Shown piece after piece: positions 9,503 through 18,836 of a DNA stretch of 64,000 nt. Source of the DNA: Terriglobia bacterium (GTDB taxonomy: Bacteria > Acidobacteriota > Terriglobia > Terriglobales > Acidobacteriaceae); assembly GCA_020073185.1 (NCBI GenBank), contig JAIQFT010000010.1, forward strand, positions 1 to 64,000, in the 5' to 3' direction. A program made the translations under genes and the position numbers. Under the pieces are notes generated by a model. The model did no database searches. It saw only the letters and a program-made list of their open reading frames with translations, and was not told the DNA's origin. Position 1 is the first letter of the stretch, and each line of letters begins with the position of its first letter.

Positions 9503-10879
9503 ATGTACTTCGAGCAGTTCTACCTCGGTTGTCTCGCCCACGCTTCTTACGCGCTGGGCTCGCATGGCGTTGCCGCCGTCGTCGATCCCCAGCGCGACAT
9601 TGAGATCTACCTCAAAGCCGCCAACGAGCACGGCCTCAAGATCGCGCACATCTTCGAAACTCATCTCCACGCCGACTTCGTCTCCGGCCACAAAGAACTG
9701 GCGCAACGCACCGGAGCGAAGATTTACATCGGCGAGCGCGCCGGCGCCAGGTTTCCGCACGTCGGGCTGCGCGACGGCTTCTCGCTGCAGTATGGCGATG
9801 TGGAAATCCGCGCCCTGGAAACTCCGGGCCACACGCCGGAAAGCACCTGCCTGGTGGTCTACGATCGCGAGAAAAGCGCCGTCACACCCTGGGCGGTGCT
9901 CACCGGCGACACGCTGTTCATCGGCGACGTCGGCCGACCCGACCTGGCCGAGGGCCATACACCCCAACAACTCGCCGGCTCGCTCTACGACAGCCTGCAC
10001 CAGAAGCTGCTCAACCTGCCCGACGAAGTGCTCGTCTATCCGGCACACGGCGCGGGCTCGCTGTGCGGCCGCAACATGCGCGCCGAGCGATTTTCCACCA
10101 TCGGCACCGAGCGCCTCACCAACTCCGCGCTGCTCATCAACTCGCGTGACGACTTCATCCGCGAGCTGACTTCGAAGCTCCCGCCGCGGCCGCAGTACTT
10201 CGCCGAGGATGCGGCCATCAACCGCGAGGGCGCCGACGCCTTGCAGGACCTTCCATCGATCTCCGCGCTCGAGCCGGACGCGGTGCGCGAGGCGCAGGCG
10301 CACGGATTCGTCGTGCTCGACACGCGTCCCGGCGATGAGTTCGCCCGCGGCCACATTCCCGGATCGGTGAACATCGGCCTCGGCGGTCAGTTCGCTTCCT
10401 GGGCGGGAACCGTGCTGGGCCTGGGGGCCAGGATCATTCTCGTCGCCGAGTCAGGAGAGAAGGCGGCGGAAGCGCGCATGCGCCTGGCGCGCGTCGGCAT
10501 CGAGCACGTCATCGGCTATGTGAACAGCGGCGTGCGAGGCTGGGAAGAAGCGGGCAATTCGCTGGCAAGAATTCCGCAGATTCCGGCGGCGCATTTGCGC
10601 GAGCGCCTGGAACAGCTCACCGTGCTCGACGTGCGCCGCGAAAGCGAGTGGCAGGCCGGCCACATCGAGGGCGCGCACTGGCACGCGCTCGACGATTTCC
10701 CGCAAGCTCTGCCCGGCCTCGACCGCGACGCGCCTATCGCCGTGCACTGCAAGAGCGGCTACCGCAGCATCATCGCCGCCAGCTTGCTGCGCCGCGCCGG
10801 GTTTCACAACATCACCGACGTCCTCGGCGGCTTCGACGCCTGGCTAGCGGAATCTTCCTCGGCAGTCGCGCTCAAATGA
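9503..10879 (+). CDS. Persulfide dioxygenase-rhodanese fusion (CstB/ETHE1-like)
   Basis: The 458-residue product has three domains. Residues 1-250 are a metallo-beta-lactamase fold of the ETHE1 type, with HLHADFVSGH, ETPGHTPEST and GDTLFIGDVGRPD. Two rhodanese domains follow, about 265-355 and 365-455. The second rhodanese has the active cysteine in VHCKSGYRS. The first lacks it (ILVAESGEKA) and is presumably structural. Such fusions oxidise low-molecular persulfides and transfer sulfane sulfur. The start at 9503 is preferred because MYFEQFYLGCLAHASY matches the family N-terminus and a GAGGA site precedes it. An ATG at 9464 is possible. Confidence 0.88.
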   Translation: MYFEQFYLGCLAHASYALGSHGVAAVVDPQRDIEIYLKAANEHGLKIAHIFETHLHADFVSGHKELAQRTGAKIYIGERAGARFPHVGLRDGFSLQYGDVEIRALETPGHTPESTCLVVYDREKSAVTPWAVLTGDTLFIGDVGRPDLAEGHTPQQLAGSLYDSLHQKLLNLPDEVLVYPAHGAGSLCGRNMRAERFSTIGTERLTNSALLINSRDDFIRELTSKLPPRPQYFAEDAAINREGADALQDLPSISALEPDAVREAQAHGFVVLDTRPGDEFARGHIPGSVNIGLGGQFASWAGTVLGLGARIILVAESGEKAAEARMRLARVGIEHVIGYVNSGVRGWEEAGNSLARIPQIPAAHLRERLEQLTVLDVRRESEWQAGHIEGAHWHALDDFPQALPGLDRDAPIAVHCKSGYRSIIAASLLRRAGFHNITDVLGGFDAWLAESSSAVALK

Positions 10880-10914
10880 ATTGGACTGGCGCCGCGACCG
10901 ACGGCCTGCCCGCG

Positions 10915-11181
10915 CTACTGCAGCCGAAACCGTTCTCTCATCAGGCGTTGCAGCCGGGGTTTGTAGATCAAATCGTAGGCGAGTTCCTTATCCGGGAACA
11001 TGGCGAGGGCAGCGCGCTTGGCGTCGGCCACCATCTCGGACGCTTCCTCCACTGTCAGGTTGATATCCTGGCTGATGACGGACATCACCATGTTCATCAT
11101 CACCTGCAACCGCCGGATCTTGCGCAGTTCTTCCACTTCGGCCTGGTTCCGCTCCGGTGTCTGCGTTTCCCGTGATTCCAT
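10915..11181 (-). CDS. Conserved small helical protein, unknown function
   Basis: The 88-residue product is charged and probably all-helical (RKIRRLQVMMNMVMSVISQD, then NLTVEEASEMVADAKRAAL). It ends in a basic LMRERFRLQ tail. The start at 11181 has an AAGGGG site a few bases upstream. A longer frame begins at 11241. It resembles small conserved proteins of Acidobacteria, but I cannot assign a function. It converges on the persulfide dioxygenase gene. Confidence 0.7.
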   Translation of the reverse strand: MESRETQTPERNQAEVEELRKIRRLQVMMNMVMSVISQDINLTVEEASEMVADAKRAALAMFPDKELAYDLIYKPRLQRLMRERFRLQ

Positions 11182-11473
11182 CGACCCCTTATTGGATGAA
11201 GATCGCCCCAAGTTTGTTGCGCTCTGTGGATTGTCGAACATCCGCTCCGGTTGCGGTAGTTCGCGGCCTACCCTGGATCAGGTTGCGGATACCCTATTCC
11301 CGGAGCGGCACATCACCCTTTGTCGCCGCTGCGACTTCCGCACCGTAAACCGGAAATGGTGCTACGATTTTTCGGCGGTCTGTTGCGCATAATACCCCCA
11401 GTCGCGGCAGGCGCAAGCAGAATTCCGGCACGCGAACCGGCGGTTGCGGCGCATTCCAGTACAGGGAGGATCT

Positions 11474-11767
11474 ATGGCCACTAAGCCTATGCCGAACGCA
11501 GAGCTCGTGGAAGTGTTCGGATCCAAGGAAGAGTCGGAAGTCATGGTGGTAAGCGGCCTGCTCGAGACCGCCGGCATCGACTGCATGGTCACCGCTCTCG
11601 ACGCCCCGCAGGACGTGCTGCCCGGCGTCGGCGGAGTGGTGGTCAAGGTTGCGGCCGACCAGGCCGACGAAGCCCGCCGTATCATCGAGGAGTATCGCGC
11701 CAGCGCTGAAAACGACGCATCCGACAACGAACTTACTGCGGAGGGCGAGACGGAAGAGCCGGCGTGA
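11474..11767 (+). CDS. DUF2007-like putative signal-transducing small protein
   Basis: The 97-residue product (MATKPMPNAELVEVFGSKEE) has the compact fold expected of DUF2007 proteins: a fragment comparing well to VSGLLETAGIDCMV, then GVVVKVAADQADEARRIIEEY, then a disordered acidic tail. The function of the family is not established. An AGGGAGGA site lies just upstream of the ATG at 11474. The 3' end overlaps the convergent comEC gene by 35 bases. Confidence 0.75.
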   Translation: MATKPMPNAELVEVFGSKEESEVMVVSGLLETAGIDCMVTALDAPQDVLPGVGGVVVKVAADQADEARRIIEEYRASAENDASDNELTAEGETEEPA

Positions 11768-14366
11768 CCCGCTCCCCGTCCAGATAGAAACCCACAGAAC
11801 CCAGTGTGTCCGTGCGATACGTGAGCACGCGCCGCTCCGCCAGACGCTGCAGCACCTCCGGCCGCGGATGGTGGAACGAATTGCGGTAACCCACCGAAAT
11901 CACCGCGAATTGCGGCCGCACTTTGTCCAGAAACTCCGGCGAACTCGAGGTCATACTGCCGTTGTGACCCACCTTGAGTAAATCGGCCTGTGGCTGCTCG
12001 CTTTCCGCCAGCACACGTTCGATCTTTCTTTCCGCATCGGCCGGCAGCAGCGCCGCCGAATTTCGGTAGCGGATTCTCATCACCAGCGAATCGTTGTTGC
12101 GCGGGCGCGCCGCGACCTGCCAATCGCGGGGCGGCGAGAGCACCTCGAACCGCGCTCCGCCAAGGCTGAATGAATCGCCCGCTGCCCGCCGCACCACGGC
12201 CACGTTGTTCGTCAAGGCATGCCGCAGCAGCGCCGTGTATGCCGCCGTCGGCGCATTCGGCCCCACCCACAACTCGCGCGGCCGGAAGTTGCCGATCACC
12301 GCCTGCATTCCGCCGATATGATCCGAGTGCGCGTGCGTCAGCATGACCGCGTCCAGCCGCGTGATGCCGCGCGACCACAGGTAGGGCGCGATCACGTCCT
12401 CGCCGAAATCGAATTCCGAGTGCGACGGTCCCAGTCCCCCGGCGGCGTCGATCAGCAGCGTCTTTCCCTCGGGCGTGACGACCAGCGTCGAATCTGCCTG
12501 GCCCACGTCAATCGCCGTGATCTCCACCACGCCCGGCCTGAGCTGCGGCTGGCGCGGAACCAAGGTCAGCAGCAGCGCCGAAATCACCAGCGCCGCCAGT
12601 CCCATACACGCGAGCGCGCGCCGTTTGCGCAACGACCAGACGCAAAAGACCAACCCTGCAACGGCGAGTACCGCAACCATCAGCGACGGCGGCGGCACGC
12701 GCCAATCCGCAGCGCGCAAACCTCCGAGCAACCGGATCGCGCCCGTGATTCCGTCCAGAGACCACGCCGTCACTATCACCGCGGGTTTGGCAAGAACAGG
12801 AGACACATACGAAAGCGCCAGCGCCGAAGCCGCCGCCGGCATCAGCACGCCTGTAAGCGGCACCGCTACCGCATTTGCCGGCAGACCCACGACAGTCGCA
12901 CGGTGGAAATAGAAGGTCATCGGCAATGTAAGCGCGAACTGCGCCACTATGGCGATGAGCAAAATCTCGTAGGTTGCAATCGCCGCCATCGGAATACCCA
13001 CCACGGTCGCGTTCGCAATCCATCGCCCCATCAACCTGCTAAGCCGTTCCCGCAGCAGGCGCAGGTCGAGCCGGAACTGCGCAATACGTGGCGCCATGAC
13101 CACGTCGCGGCCGGTCTCGTCCAGCCCGCGCAGCGCTCCACGATACGGTTCCGACGTGCGGCGCAGCAGCGGCACCCCAATGCCCGCGATGGCCAGCACC
13201 GCGCCGAAGGTCAGTTGAAAACTGGCGTCGAACAGCGAGCGCGGGTCGATCGCCAGCAACACCAGCGCGGCGGTCCCAACGGCGTTCAGCGCGTCGCGGT
13301 CGCGATACAGCAGCCGCGCGCCCAGGTAAATCGCTAGCATGAACGTTGCGCGCAGGATCGGCGCGCCCAGGTCCGCGACGTACGCATAGCCCACCGACAT
13401 CGCCACCGTCATCGCCGACGACACCACGTCGCTCACCCGCAGCCGTCGCAGCACCCAGAAAATCACAAACGCCAGAATGCTAACGTTCATTCCCGACACC
13501 ACCAGGATGTGGTACACGCCGGTGCGCTGGAACGCCATGCGCGTGTCGCGGTGGATGGATGCCGTGTCGCCGATCAGCATGGCGTCAGTCAGCGCGGCGC
13601 GCGGTGCGTCCCACAGCGTGTGCACGTGCGACAGAATGCTGCGCCGCGCCCGGCTCGCCCACATTCCCCATCGCGTGCCGCTGAAACCGGAAAGCAGCTC
13701 CACGCGATCGCCTCGGACCGCCGCCAGCGCCGTGATGCCGCGGCCCGCGAGATATCCGCGATAATCCCACGCCCCCGAATTGCCGAAATTCCGCGGCTCC
13801 CGCAGCTTCGCCGCAAACCGCAACCGCTCTCCGTACACAAATTGGTGATGTGCCGCGCTCTCCGCCTCGCCTTCTTCCTCCGCGTCGTCTCGCGAGTAGA
13901 GTGTCAGGCGGATGCCGGCGTGTGTGGCGCGGGCGCCCTCGCCCGCGTTGGCGTTGTCCACACGCGCGACCTCCTCCGTCTCGATCTCCACGATCTGCCG
14001 GCGATCGCCTCCCAGCACGCGGGCCACCCCATCTTTCACCACGTGTGCCGTGATCGCCACTTCCGTTCCGTCGAGGAATGGCGCGACCCGCTGCGCGCGC
14101 AACGAGGCGTAGAACTCAGCGTTGCGCGCCGCCGCCGCCAGGCACCCCAGCGCCGCAATCGCACACAACGCCGCCGCCACGGCGACCCGTGCACGCCTGC
14201 GCAAGAACGCCAACGCCGCTGCCGCAAACACGACTCCCGCCACGGCCCACCACGCCGGCGGCCGCCACACCCGCGAAGCCAGCAGGATTCCACCCGCGAA
14301 CGCCAGCGCCGCCAGCAGCGCGGGCAGCCGCTCGTGTGGTTTCGTCACTGTGAGCTGGGAAGACAT
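11733..14366 (-). CDS. comEC: ComEC/Rec2 DNA uptake channel
   Basis: ComEC forms the inner-membrane channel for single-stranded DNA in natural transformation. The 877-residue protein has an N-terminal membrane/OB region (DUF4131-like), a central competence domain with many spans (about 260-580, including HILVVSGMNVSILAFVIF), and a C-terminal metallo-beta-lactamase domain with LTHAHSDHIGG near residue 690. Residues about 140-149 (NANAGEGARATHAG) are encoded by a TGTGGCGCGGG palindrome also found between jag and mnmE, so this segment looks like a repeat inserted in frame. Confidence 0.92.
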   Translation of the reverse strand: MSSQLTVTKPHERLPALLAALAFAGGILLASRVWRPPAWWAVAGVVFAAAALAFLRRRARVAVAAALCAIAALGCLAAAARNAEFYASLRAQRVAPFLDGTEVAITAHVVKDGVARVLGGDRRQIVEIETEEVARVDNANAGEGARATHAGIRLTLYSRDDAEEEGEAESAAHHQFVYGERLRFAAKLREPRNFGNSGAWDYRGYLAGRGITALAAVRGDRVELLSGFSGTRWGMWASRARRSILSHVHTLWDAPRAALTDAMLIGDTASIHRDTRMAFQRTGVYHILVVSGMNVSILAFVIFWVLRRLRVSDVVSSAMTVAMSVGYAYVADLGAPILRATFMLAIYLGARLLYRDRDALNAVGTAALVLLAIDPRSLFDASFQLTFGAVLAIAGIGVPLLRRTSEPYRGALRGLDETGRDVVMAPRIAQFRLDLRLLRERLSRLMGRWIANATVVGIPMAAIATYEILLIAIVAQFALTLPMTFYFHRATVVGLPANAVAVPLTGVLMPAAASALALSYVSPVLAKPAVIVTAWSLDGITGAIRLLGGLRAADWRVPPPSLMVAVLAVAGLVFCVWSLRKRRALACMGLAALVISALLLTLVPRQPQLRPGVVEITAIDVGQADSTLVVTPEGKTLLIDAAGGLGPSHSEFDFGEDVIAPYLWSRGITRLDAVMLTHAHSDHIGGMQAVIGNFRPRELWVGPNAPTAAYTALLRHALTNNVAVVRRAAGDSFSLGGARFEVLSPPRDWQVAARPRNNDSLVMRIRYRNSAALLPADAERKIERVLAESEQPQADLLKVGHNGSMTSSSPEFLDKVRPQFAVISVGYRNSFHHPRPEVLQRLAERRVLTYRTDTLGSVGFYLDGERVTPALPSRPPQ
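13922..13948. repeat. TGTGGCRCGGG palindrome inside comEC
   Basis: The plus strand reads GTGTGGCGCGGGCGCCCTCG and continues with CCCGCG. It is nearly the same as the intergenic copy at 27211-27238. It lies in the variable N-terminal region of ComEC and keeps the reading frame. Confidence 0.7.
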
Positions 14367-14415
14367 CTGGCGGCTAACTTTGAATTATGCGGGAGAAATG
14401 AGCGGAACCAGCGGA

Positions 14416-15756
14416 TTAAAGCTCCAGCCAAACGACGGTTTCGATATGGAACGTCTGCGGGAACACGTCGAGCAGGTGCATGGCGCGTATCCGATACCCG
14501 GCCTGAGTTAGCACGCGCAAATCGCGCGCCAGGGTCGCCGGATCGCATGAGACGTAGGTGAACTGTGGCGCCTTCAATCTCGCAGCCGCACGCGCCGCCT
14601 TTTCGCCCAGCCCGCCGCGCGGCGGATCCACGACCACGTAGTCGAAGCGGGTCTCCGCCGGAACTTGGGCGAGAAACTTGTCTACCTCGACGCGATATCC
14701 GGTCACGTTGGAAGGAGAATTGGCCTGCAGGTCGTGAAATGAAAATGCCGCCGACTCCACCGCCGCCACCTGGCGAAAGGTCTGCGACAGCGCCAGCGAA
14801 AACAGGCCCACCCCGGCATACAGGTCGAGCGCGAATCCGCCGGCGCGATCCGCCATCGCCACCTCGACCATCTCATCCACCAAAAAACGATTGGTCTGGA
14901 AAAACGATCCGGCGCTGACGCGGTAATTGGCGTTAGCGGTGCGATACACTAGGAAATCGCTGCCGAAATCGGCCCCAAACTTGTCCGGAACATCGATCCG
15001 CGCCACGCTTGCATTCGTCGCCCGCTGAAACGGAACCACACCGACAATCGCGGGAATCTCTTCGCGTACGGCGCGCGCAAACTCCGCCAGCGCGGGCCAA
15101 TTGCAGGACTGCGAGGCCAGCGTAACCTCCAGCAGCAGTTCGCTGTCTTCGCCGTTGGCGAAAAACTCGACCTCCACCACTCCGGCCGGAACCTTTCCCG
15201 CTTCGCCCAGCTTCCACATCGCCGCCAGCGCGCGATTGATCAGGGCGCCGCCGATCGGGCACTCGCGCACCGGAAGCAGCGCGCCCGAGGTGAACCGGTT
15301 GTAGCCGATGGCGAACTCCGGCTGCGCCCGCACCCGCATCCGCGCGCGGTTCCGGTAATTCCACGGCTGTGAAGGATGGACGAGTATTTCGCCGTCGAAC
15401 TCGATCTTCGCAGTCCGGCGCAGCGTCTCGCGCAGGATGTCTGTCTTGATGCTGAGCTGTTCTTCGTACGAGGCCTGCTGATACTGACATCCGCCACACT
15501 GGCCGAAGTACGGGCACGCGGGCTCCACCCGCCCCGCCGCCGCTTGCACCACCCGGTGCAGCCGCGCGCGTACAAAGCCCGGCTTGTGCTCCGTCACCGA
15601 CACTTCCACCTGCTCGCCCGGCAGCACAAACGGCACGAACACCGCCTTGCCTTTGCCGCGCGCATCGGCGGGCAGGTGCGCCAGCCCATCCCCGCCGTAG
15701 ATCAGTTTTTCAATGGTTAATTCCAAACGGCGATTATAGAAGGCCGGGCAGCTCAC
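14416..15756 (-). CDS. rlmD: 23S rRNA (uracil-C5)-methyltransferase, RlmD/RumA family
   Basis: The enzyme makes 5-methyluridine in RNA using AdoMet. The 446-residue product has an N-terminal TRAM domain (about 9-68), an iron-sulfur motif CPYFGQCGGCQYQ near residue 82, and a Rossmann methyltransferase domain with LDLYAGVGLFSLAL. The catalytic region contains VVDPPRGG and the nucleophilic cysteine in YVSCDPATLARD. Length and motif order fit RumA/RlmD or the closely related RlmCD group, so the exact target uridine is not certain. It lies 49 bases downstream of comEC on the same strand. Confidence 0.92.
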   Translation of the reverse strand: MSCPAFYNRRLELTIEKLIYGGDGLAHLPADARGKGKAVFVPFVLPGEQVEVSVTEHKPGFVRARLHRVVQAAAGRVEPACPYFGQCGGCQYQQASYEEQLSIKTDILRETLRRTAKIEFDGEILVHPSQPWNYRNRARMRVRAQPEFAIGYNRFTSGALLPVRECPIGGALINRALAAMWKLGEAGKVPAGVVEVEFFANGEDSELLLEVTLASQSCNWPALAEFARAVREEIPAIVGVVPFQRATNASVARIDVPDKFGADFGSDFLVYRTANANYRVSAGSFFQTNRFLVDEMVEVAMADRAGGFALDLYAGVGLFSLALSQTFRQVAAVESAAFSFHDLQANSPSNVTGYRVEVDKFLAQVPAETRFDYVVVDPPRGGLGEKAARAAARLKAPQFTYVSCDPATLARDLRVLTQAGYRIRAMHLLDVFPQTFHIETVVWLEL

Positions 15757-15995
15757 ATTGGGTGATTTGCTGATTTGTCAATTGCGCGACGACCCAATCA
15801 GAGCAGTTTCAGAAATGGCGTAACCGAGAGAGGAGACACAGAGATCCCTCGACTCGGGTTTCCCGCGCACGACCACCCCAGCACGCCAAAAGCGGGCGTG
15901 CCGGGGACCCCGGTTACAAAAACGCGCGGGAGCCCTCCCTCGACTCGGGATGACATCGCCTACAGACTAAAGATGAAACGGCCTAGTCAATCAAA

Positions 15996-16688
15996 TCACA
16001 TGTAGAACAGTGAGAGTCGCGGCAGCCCATACCGCTCCAGCAGCCTCTTGTTGACGTATTGTTTTTGCAACTGGTCGATTTGCGCCGCGCTCATGTTCCG
16101 GCGATACGGCGCCAGCTCGCGGTCGGCCTCCGCCCGCACCGCGACCAGTTGCTCATCCGAGGTCGCCGCCAGCAGCGATGCAAACAGCTTATCCTCCACC
16201 ACGGTGAGCCGCCGCTCCAAGGGTTCCAGCGCGGCCTTCACCAGCATTCCCGCCGCGAGTTCCCGCAACGACTTCGCGCTCTCGTTCGCCAGCGCCTGCG
16301 AAGAAACCGGCAGGCCGGCCGTCGCCAATTCAATGGCAGCCGCATTGCGCTCCAGGTACGCGGCGATTTCATCAGGCGCGAATCCCGCATCCGGTTTTTC
16401 GGGGCGCGCCGTCCCGACTTCCGCTTCCTTCATCTCCTCGGCGGCCGCCAGCACCTCCTGCGCGCAGTACGCCAGGCTGTTCACCTTGCGTGTCTTCGAC
16501 GGACGCCGTTCCCAGCGCTCGAATGCCGCATCGATGCCGCGCAACACGGCCTCCAGCGGAATGCCCGCGTCCTTCCACGTTTCGATCAGCGCCCAATCCA
16601 ATGTCGAAAGCAGCAGGATCGTCCCCCGCCTCCGCTGGAAGCGCTCCTCGATTTCGGTGAAGTAATTGAAATAGTTTTTCACGAGCAA
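15996..16688 (-). CDS. Conserved hypothetical protein
   Basis: The 230-residue soluble product (MLVKNYFNYFTEIEERFQRRRG) is predicted mainly helical. A charged first part contains LDWALIETWKDAGIPLEAVLRGIDAAFERWERR. A second half reads like a long helical bundle ending in QYVNKRLLERYGLPRLSLFYM. I do not recognise a characterised family. Codon use looks native. It follows coaX across a heptamer array pair and could be read with it, but its role is unknown. Confidence 0.75.
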   Translation of the reverse strand: MLVKNYFNYFTEIEERFQRRRGTILLLSTLDWALIETWKDAGIPLEAVLRGIDAAFERWERRPSKTRKVNSLAYCAQEVLAAAEEMKEAEVGTARPEKPDAGFAPDEIAAYLERNAAAIELATAGLPVSSQALANESAKSLRELAAGMLVKAALEPLERRLTVVEDKLFASLLAATSDEQLVAVRAEADRELAPYRRNMSAAQIDQLQKQYVNKRLLERYGLPRLSLFYM

Positions 16689-16690
16689 AG

Positions 16691-16761
16691 GCCATTGGCT
16701 CTTGGCTGTTGGCCATTGGCAGGATGCGCGTCGGCCAAAGGCTAATGGCCAATGGCGAACG
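16691..16761. repeat. Inverted heptamer arrays between hypothetical gene and coaX
   Basis: Units GCCATTG and GCTCTTG at 16691-16720 face inverted units GCTAATG and GCCAATG at 16734-16761. The two arms can fold into a hairpin right after the coaX stop codon (16765). Confidence 0.75.
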
Positions 16762-16764
16762 GCG

Positions 16765-17592
16765 TCATTTTGCAGTTTTTCGTTTGGCGGACGCTATCGC
16801 CTGGTTGCGTTCCCAGATGATGCGCAGGCCGTCGAGCGTCAGCAGATCGTCCACCTCGGTGATAAAGCGCGAATGCGCCCCGATCATGCTGCCCAGCCCG
16901 CCGGTGGCGACCACCTTCGTCTTCTCGCCGAGCTCCGTAATCAGCCGTTCCAGGATGCCGTCCACCAGGCCGAGATACCCGTAGAACAGCCCCGACTGCA
17001 GGCTTCCCACGGTATTCGTCCCGATGATCCGCGCCGGCTTGCGAATGTCCACCCGCGGCAGCCGCGCCGTGTGCTCGAACAGTGCGTCGGCGGAAATCCC
17101 AATCCCGGGCGCGATCACACCGCCCAGGTACTCGCCCTTTTCGGAGATGGCGTCGAACGTGGTCGCTGTTCCGAAATCCACCACGATGCATGGCCCGCCG
17201 AATTTCTGAAACGCCGCCACCCCGTTGACTACCCGGTCGGCGCCGACCTCCGCCGGGTTGTCGTACTGCACCGGCATGCCGGTCTTCACACCCGGCTCGA
17301 TGAACAGTGGCTTGCTGTGAAAATATCTCTCGCAGACTTCGCGCAGGGTCGTGTCCATCGGCGGCACCACCGACGAGATCACGATCCCCTTCACCTGCTC
17401 CACCTCCAGCTTCGCCATGGCGAACAGGTTGCGGAACAGCACGCCGTACTCGTCCACGGTCTGCGTCTTGATGGTTGCGACGCGCCAGTGCGACACCAGG
17501 CGCGGCGGTTCGCTGTCGCGCTCGAAGCCCGCCGCGGCCTCGAACACCCCCAGCACCGTGTTGGTGTTGCCGACATCCAAAACTAAAAGCAA
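16765..17592 (-). CDS. coaX: Type III pantothenate kinase
   Basis: CoaX phosphorylates pantothenate, the first step of coenzyme A synthesis. The 275-residue product shows the three ASKHA-fold motifs: LDVGNTNTVLG at the start, GADRVVNGVAA and VDFGTATTFDAI. An ATG at 17652 would add 20 residues that run through a repeat (GGCTGCA-type heptamers at 17593-17613 and a TCCGTGTTCATCCG element). A TTG at 17592 directly before LLVLDVGN is therefore more likely. The gene lies 76 bases after birA on the same strand, a common pairing. Confidence 0.9.
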   Translation of the reverse strand: MLLVLDVGNTNTVLGVFEAAAGFERDSEPPRLVSHWRVATIKTQTVDEYGVLFRNLFAMAKLEVEQVKGIVISSVVPPMDTTLREVCERYFHSKPLFIEPGVKTGMPVQYDNPAEVGADRVVNGVAAFQKFGGPCIVVDFGTATTFDAISEKGEYLGGVIAPGIGISADALFEHTARLPRVDIRKPARIIGTNTVGSLQSGLFYGYLGLVDGILERLITELGEKTKVVATGGLGSMIGAHSRFITEVDDLLTLDGLRIIWERNQAIASAKRKTAK

Positions 17593-17613
17593 GGCTGCAG
17601 GCTCCAGGCGCCG
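17593..17613. repeat. Heptamer array at coaX start
   Basis: Three units (GGCTGCA, GGCTCCA, then a variant) abut the proposed TTG start of coaX. The units belong to the same set as those at 53001-53021 and, inverted, 24606-24640. Confidence 0.65.
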
Positions 17614-17668
17614 CACTACACAGGCTGCCGCTTCACTCCGATCCGTGTTCATCCGAGGCGATTTGTGG

Positions 17669-18808
17669 TTAGTCTTTTTCTCTCACTCCACCCGACATCA
17701 CGGTCCGCAGGCCGAGATCGGTCCTCACCCGCAGAAATCCGCGCTCGTCCAGTCCTTCGGTGACGCCCTCGTACCCGCCGTCTTCCTCAACGCGGACGCG
17801 ACGCCCCCTCGCCGAAGACGAATGTTGCTCAAACCGACGCTTCACTTCCTCGCGCGCAGCGGGATCGTCCAGCCGGCTGTATTCGCGGTCGAGCGATTTT
17901 AGCAAAGCCGCTGCCAGCTCCACCCGCGACCAGCAGCGCCGGCTGGGGTCTTCCATGCGCAGCGACGTCGCCAGCGCCGCGAGGCTGGGCGGAAATGACT
18001 CCTGGTTGACGTTCATTCCCACGCCCACCACCGCGTGCCGCACCCGCGTCGCCTCGGCGTGCATCTCGATCAAGATGCCGCAGAATTTTTTCCCGCCCAG
18101 CAGCAGATCGTTCGGCCAGCGCAGGTCGGCAGCCATGCCGGTGACTTCGGAAACCGCCTCGCGCACCGCCAATCCCGTAGCCAGCGACAGTGTCAGCACA
18201 TCGGCCGGCGCCACCCTCGGGCGCAGAATCACCGAGCAGTAAATCCCCGCCGAGCGGGCCGAGTGCCATCCGTGACCGCCGCGCCCGCGCCCCGCCGTCT
18301 GCTCCTCGGCGACATACACGCTGCCCTCGGGCGCCGGGTTCTCCGCGGCGCGCGTTTTTCGCGTGGTGAAGTGGTTGGGCGCGCCATCGGCGGCGGCCTG
18401 CATGGCTGCCGCGTTGGTCGAGCCGATCCGAAAATAATGGTGAATGTGCTCGCCGAAAATCGTGCCTTTCAGCGCCGGCCGCAAAAATTCCGGTAGCAGC
18501 AGGTCGGGCACGCTTTCGATCTGATATCCGGTCGCCGGGCGTCCGGCAATGCGCACCCCGAGCCGCCGCAAGCGCTGCACCAGTCGCCACACTTCGGACC
18601 GGCTGGCCGCGATCTCTTGCGCCAACTTGGTCCCGCTTACCACCACCATGGCGTGGTCTGACAGCAGCCGTACGATCCGTCCCAGACGCGCGTCGGTCAG
18701 GCCCGGCTGTGCGCGCGGCTTCCCCGCAGCCCGCATCTGGCGCGCCTGCCGAGTTGTGCTCTTACGTGGTATGTGCAGATTATGCGCGACCAGCGAATCG
18801 TATGGCAA
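17669..18808 (-). CDS. birA: Biotin-[acetyl-CoA-carboxylase] ligase / biotin repressor
   Basis: BirA attaches biotin to carboxyl carrier protein and, in this bifunctional form, binds DNA. The 379-residue product has a winged-helix region (about 38-95) and a catalytic domain with STNAAA, AEEQTAGRGRGGHGWHS, RWPNDLLLGGKKFCGILIE and VGVGMNVNQ, then a C-terminal SH3-like part. The biotin loop reads GRGRGG where GRGRRG is usual. A 20-residue insertion (PNHFTTRKTRAAENPAPEG) precedes the biotin loop. The start may be internal (ATG at 18736). Confidence 0.9.
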   Translation of the reverse strand: MPYDSLVAHNLHIPRKSTTRQARQMRAAGKPRAQPGLTDARLGRIVRLLSDHAMVVVSGTKLAQEIAASRSEVWRLVQRLRRLGVRIAGRPATGYQIESVPDLLLPEFLRPALKGTIFGEHIHHYFRIGSTNAAAMQAAADGAPNHFTTRKTRAAENPAPEGSVYVAEEQTAGRGRGGHGWHSARSAGIYCSVILRPRVAPADVLTLSLATGLAVREAVSEVTGMAADLRWPNDLLLGGKKFCGILIEMHAEATRVRHAVVGVGMNVNQESFPPSLAALATSLRMEDPSRRCWSRVELAAALLKSLDREYSRLDDPAAREEVKRRFEQHSSSARGRRVRVEEDGGYEGVTEGLDERGFLRVRTDLGLRTVMSGGVREKD

Positions 18809-18836
18809 AGAATTCCGTGGCCACGTGCAGCGCCGG

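Noticed and set aside
15835-15970. Direct repeats of ATCCCTCGACTCGGG near 15.84 and 15.94 kb as a possible attachment site
   Set aside because: They resemble another scattered intergenic repeat, and no integrase or tRNA is nearby.
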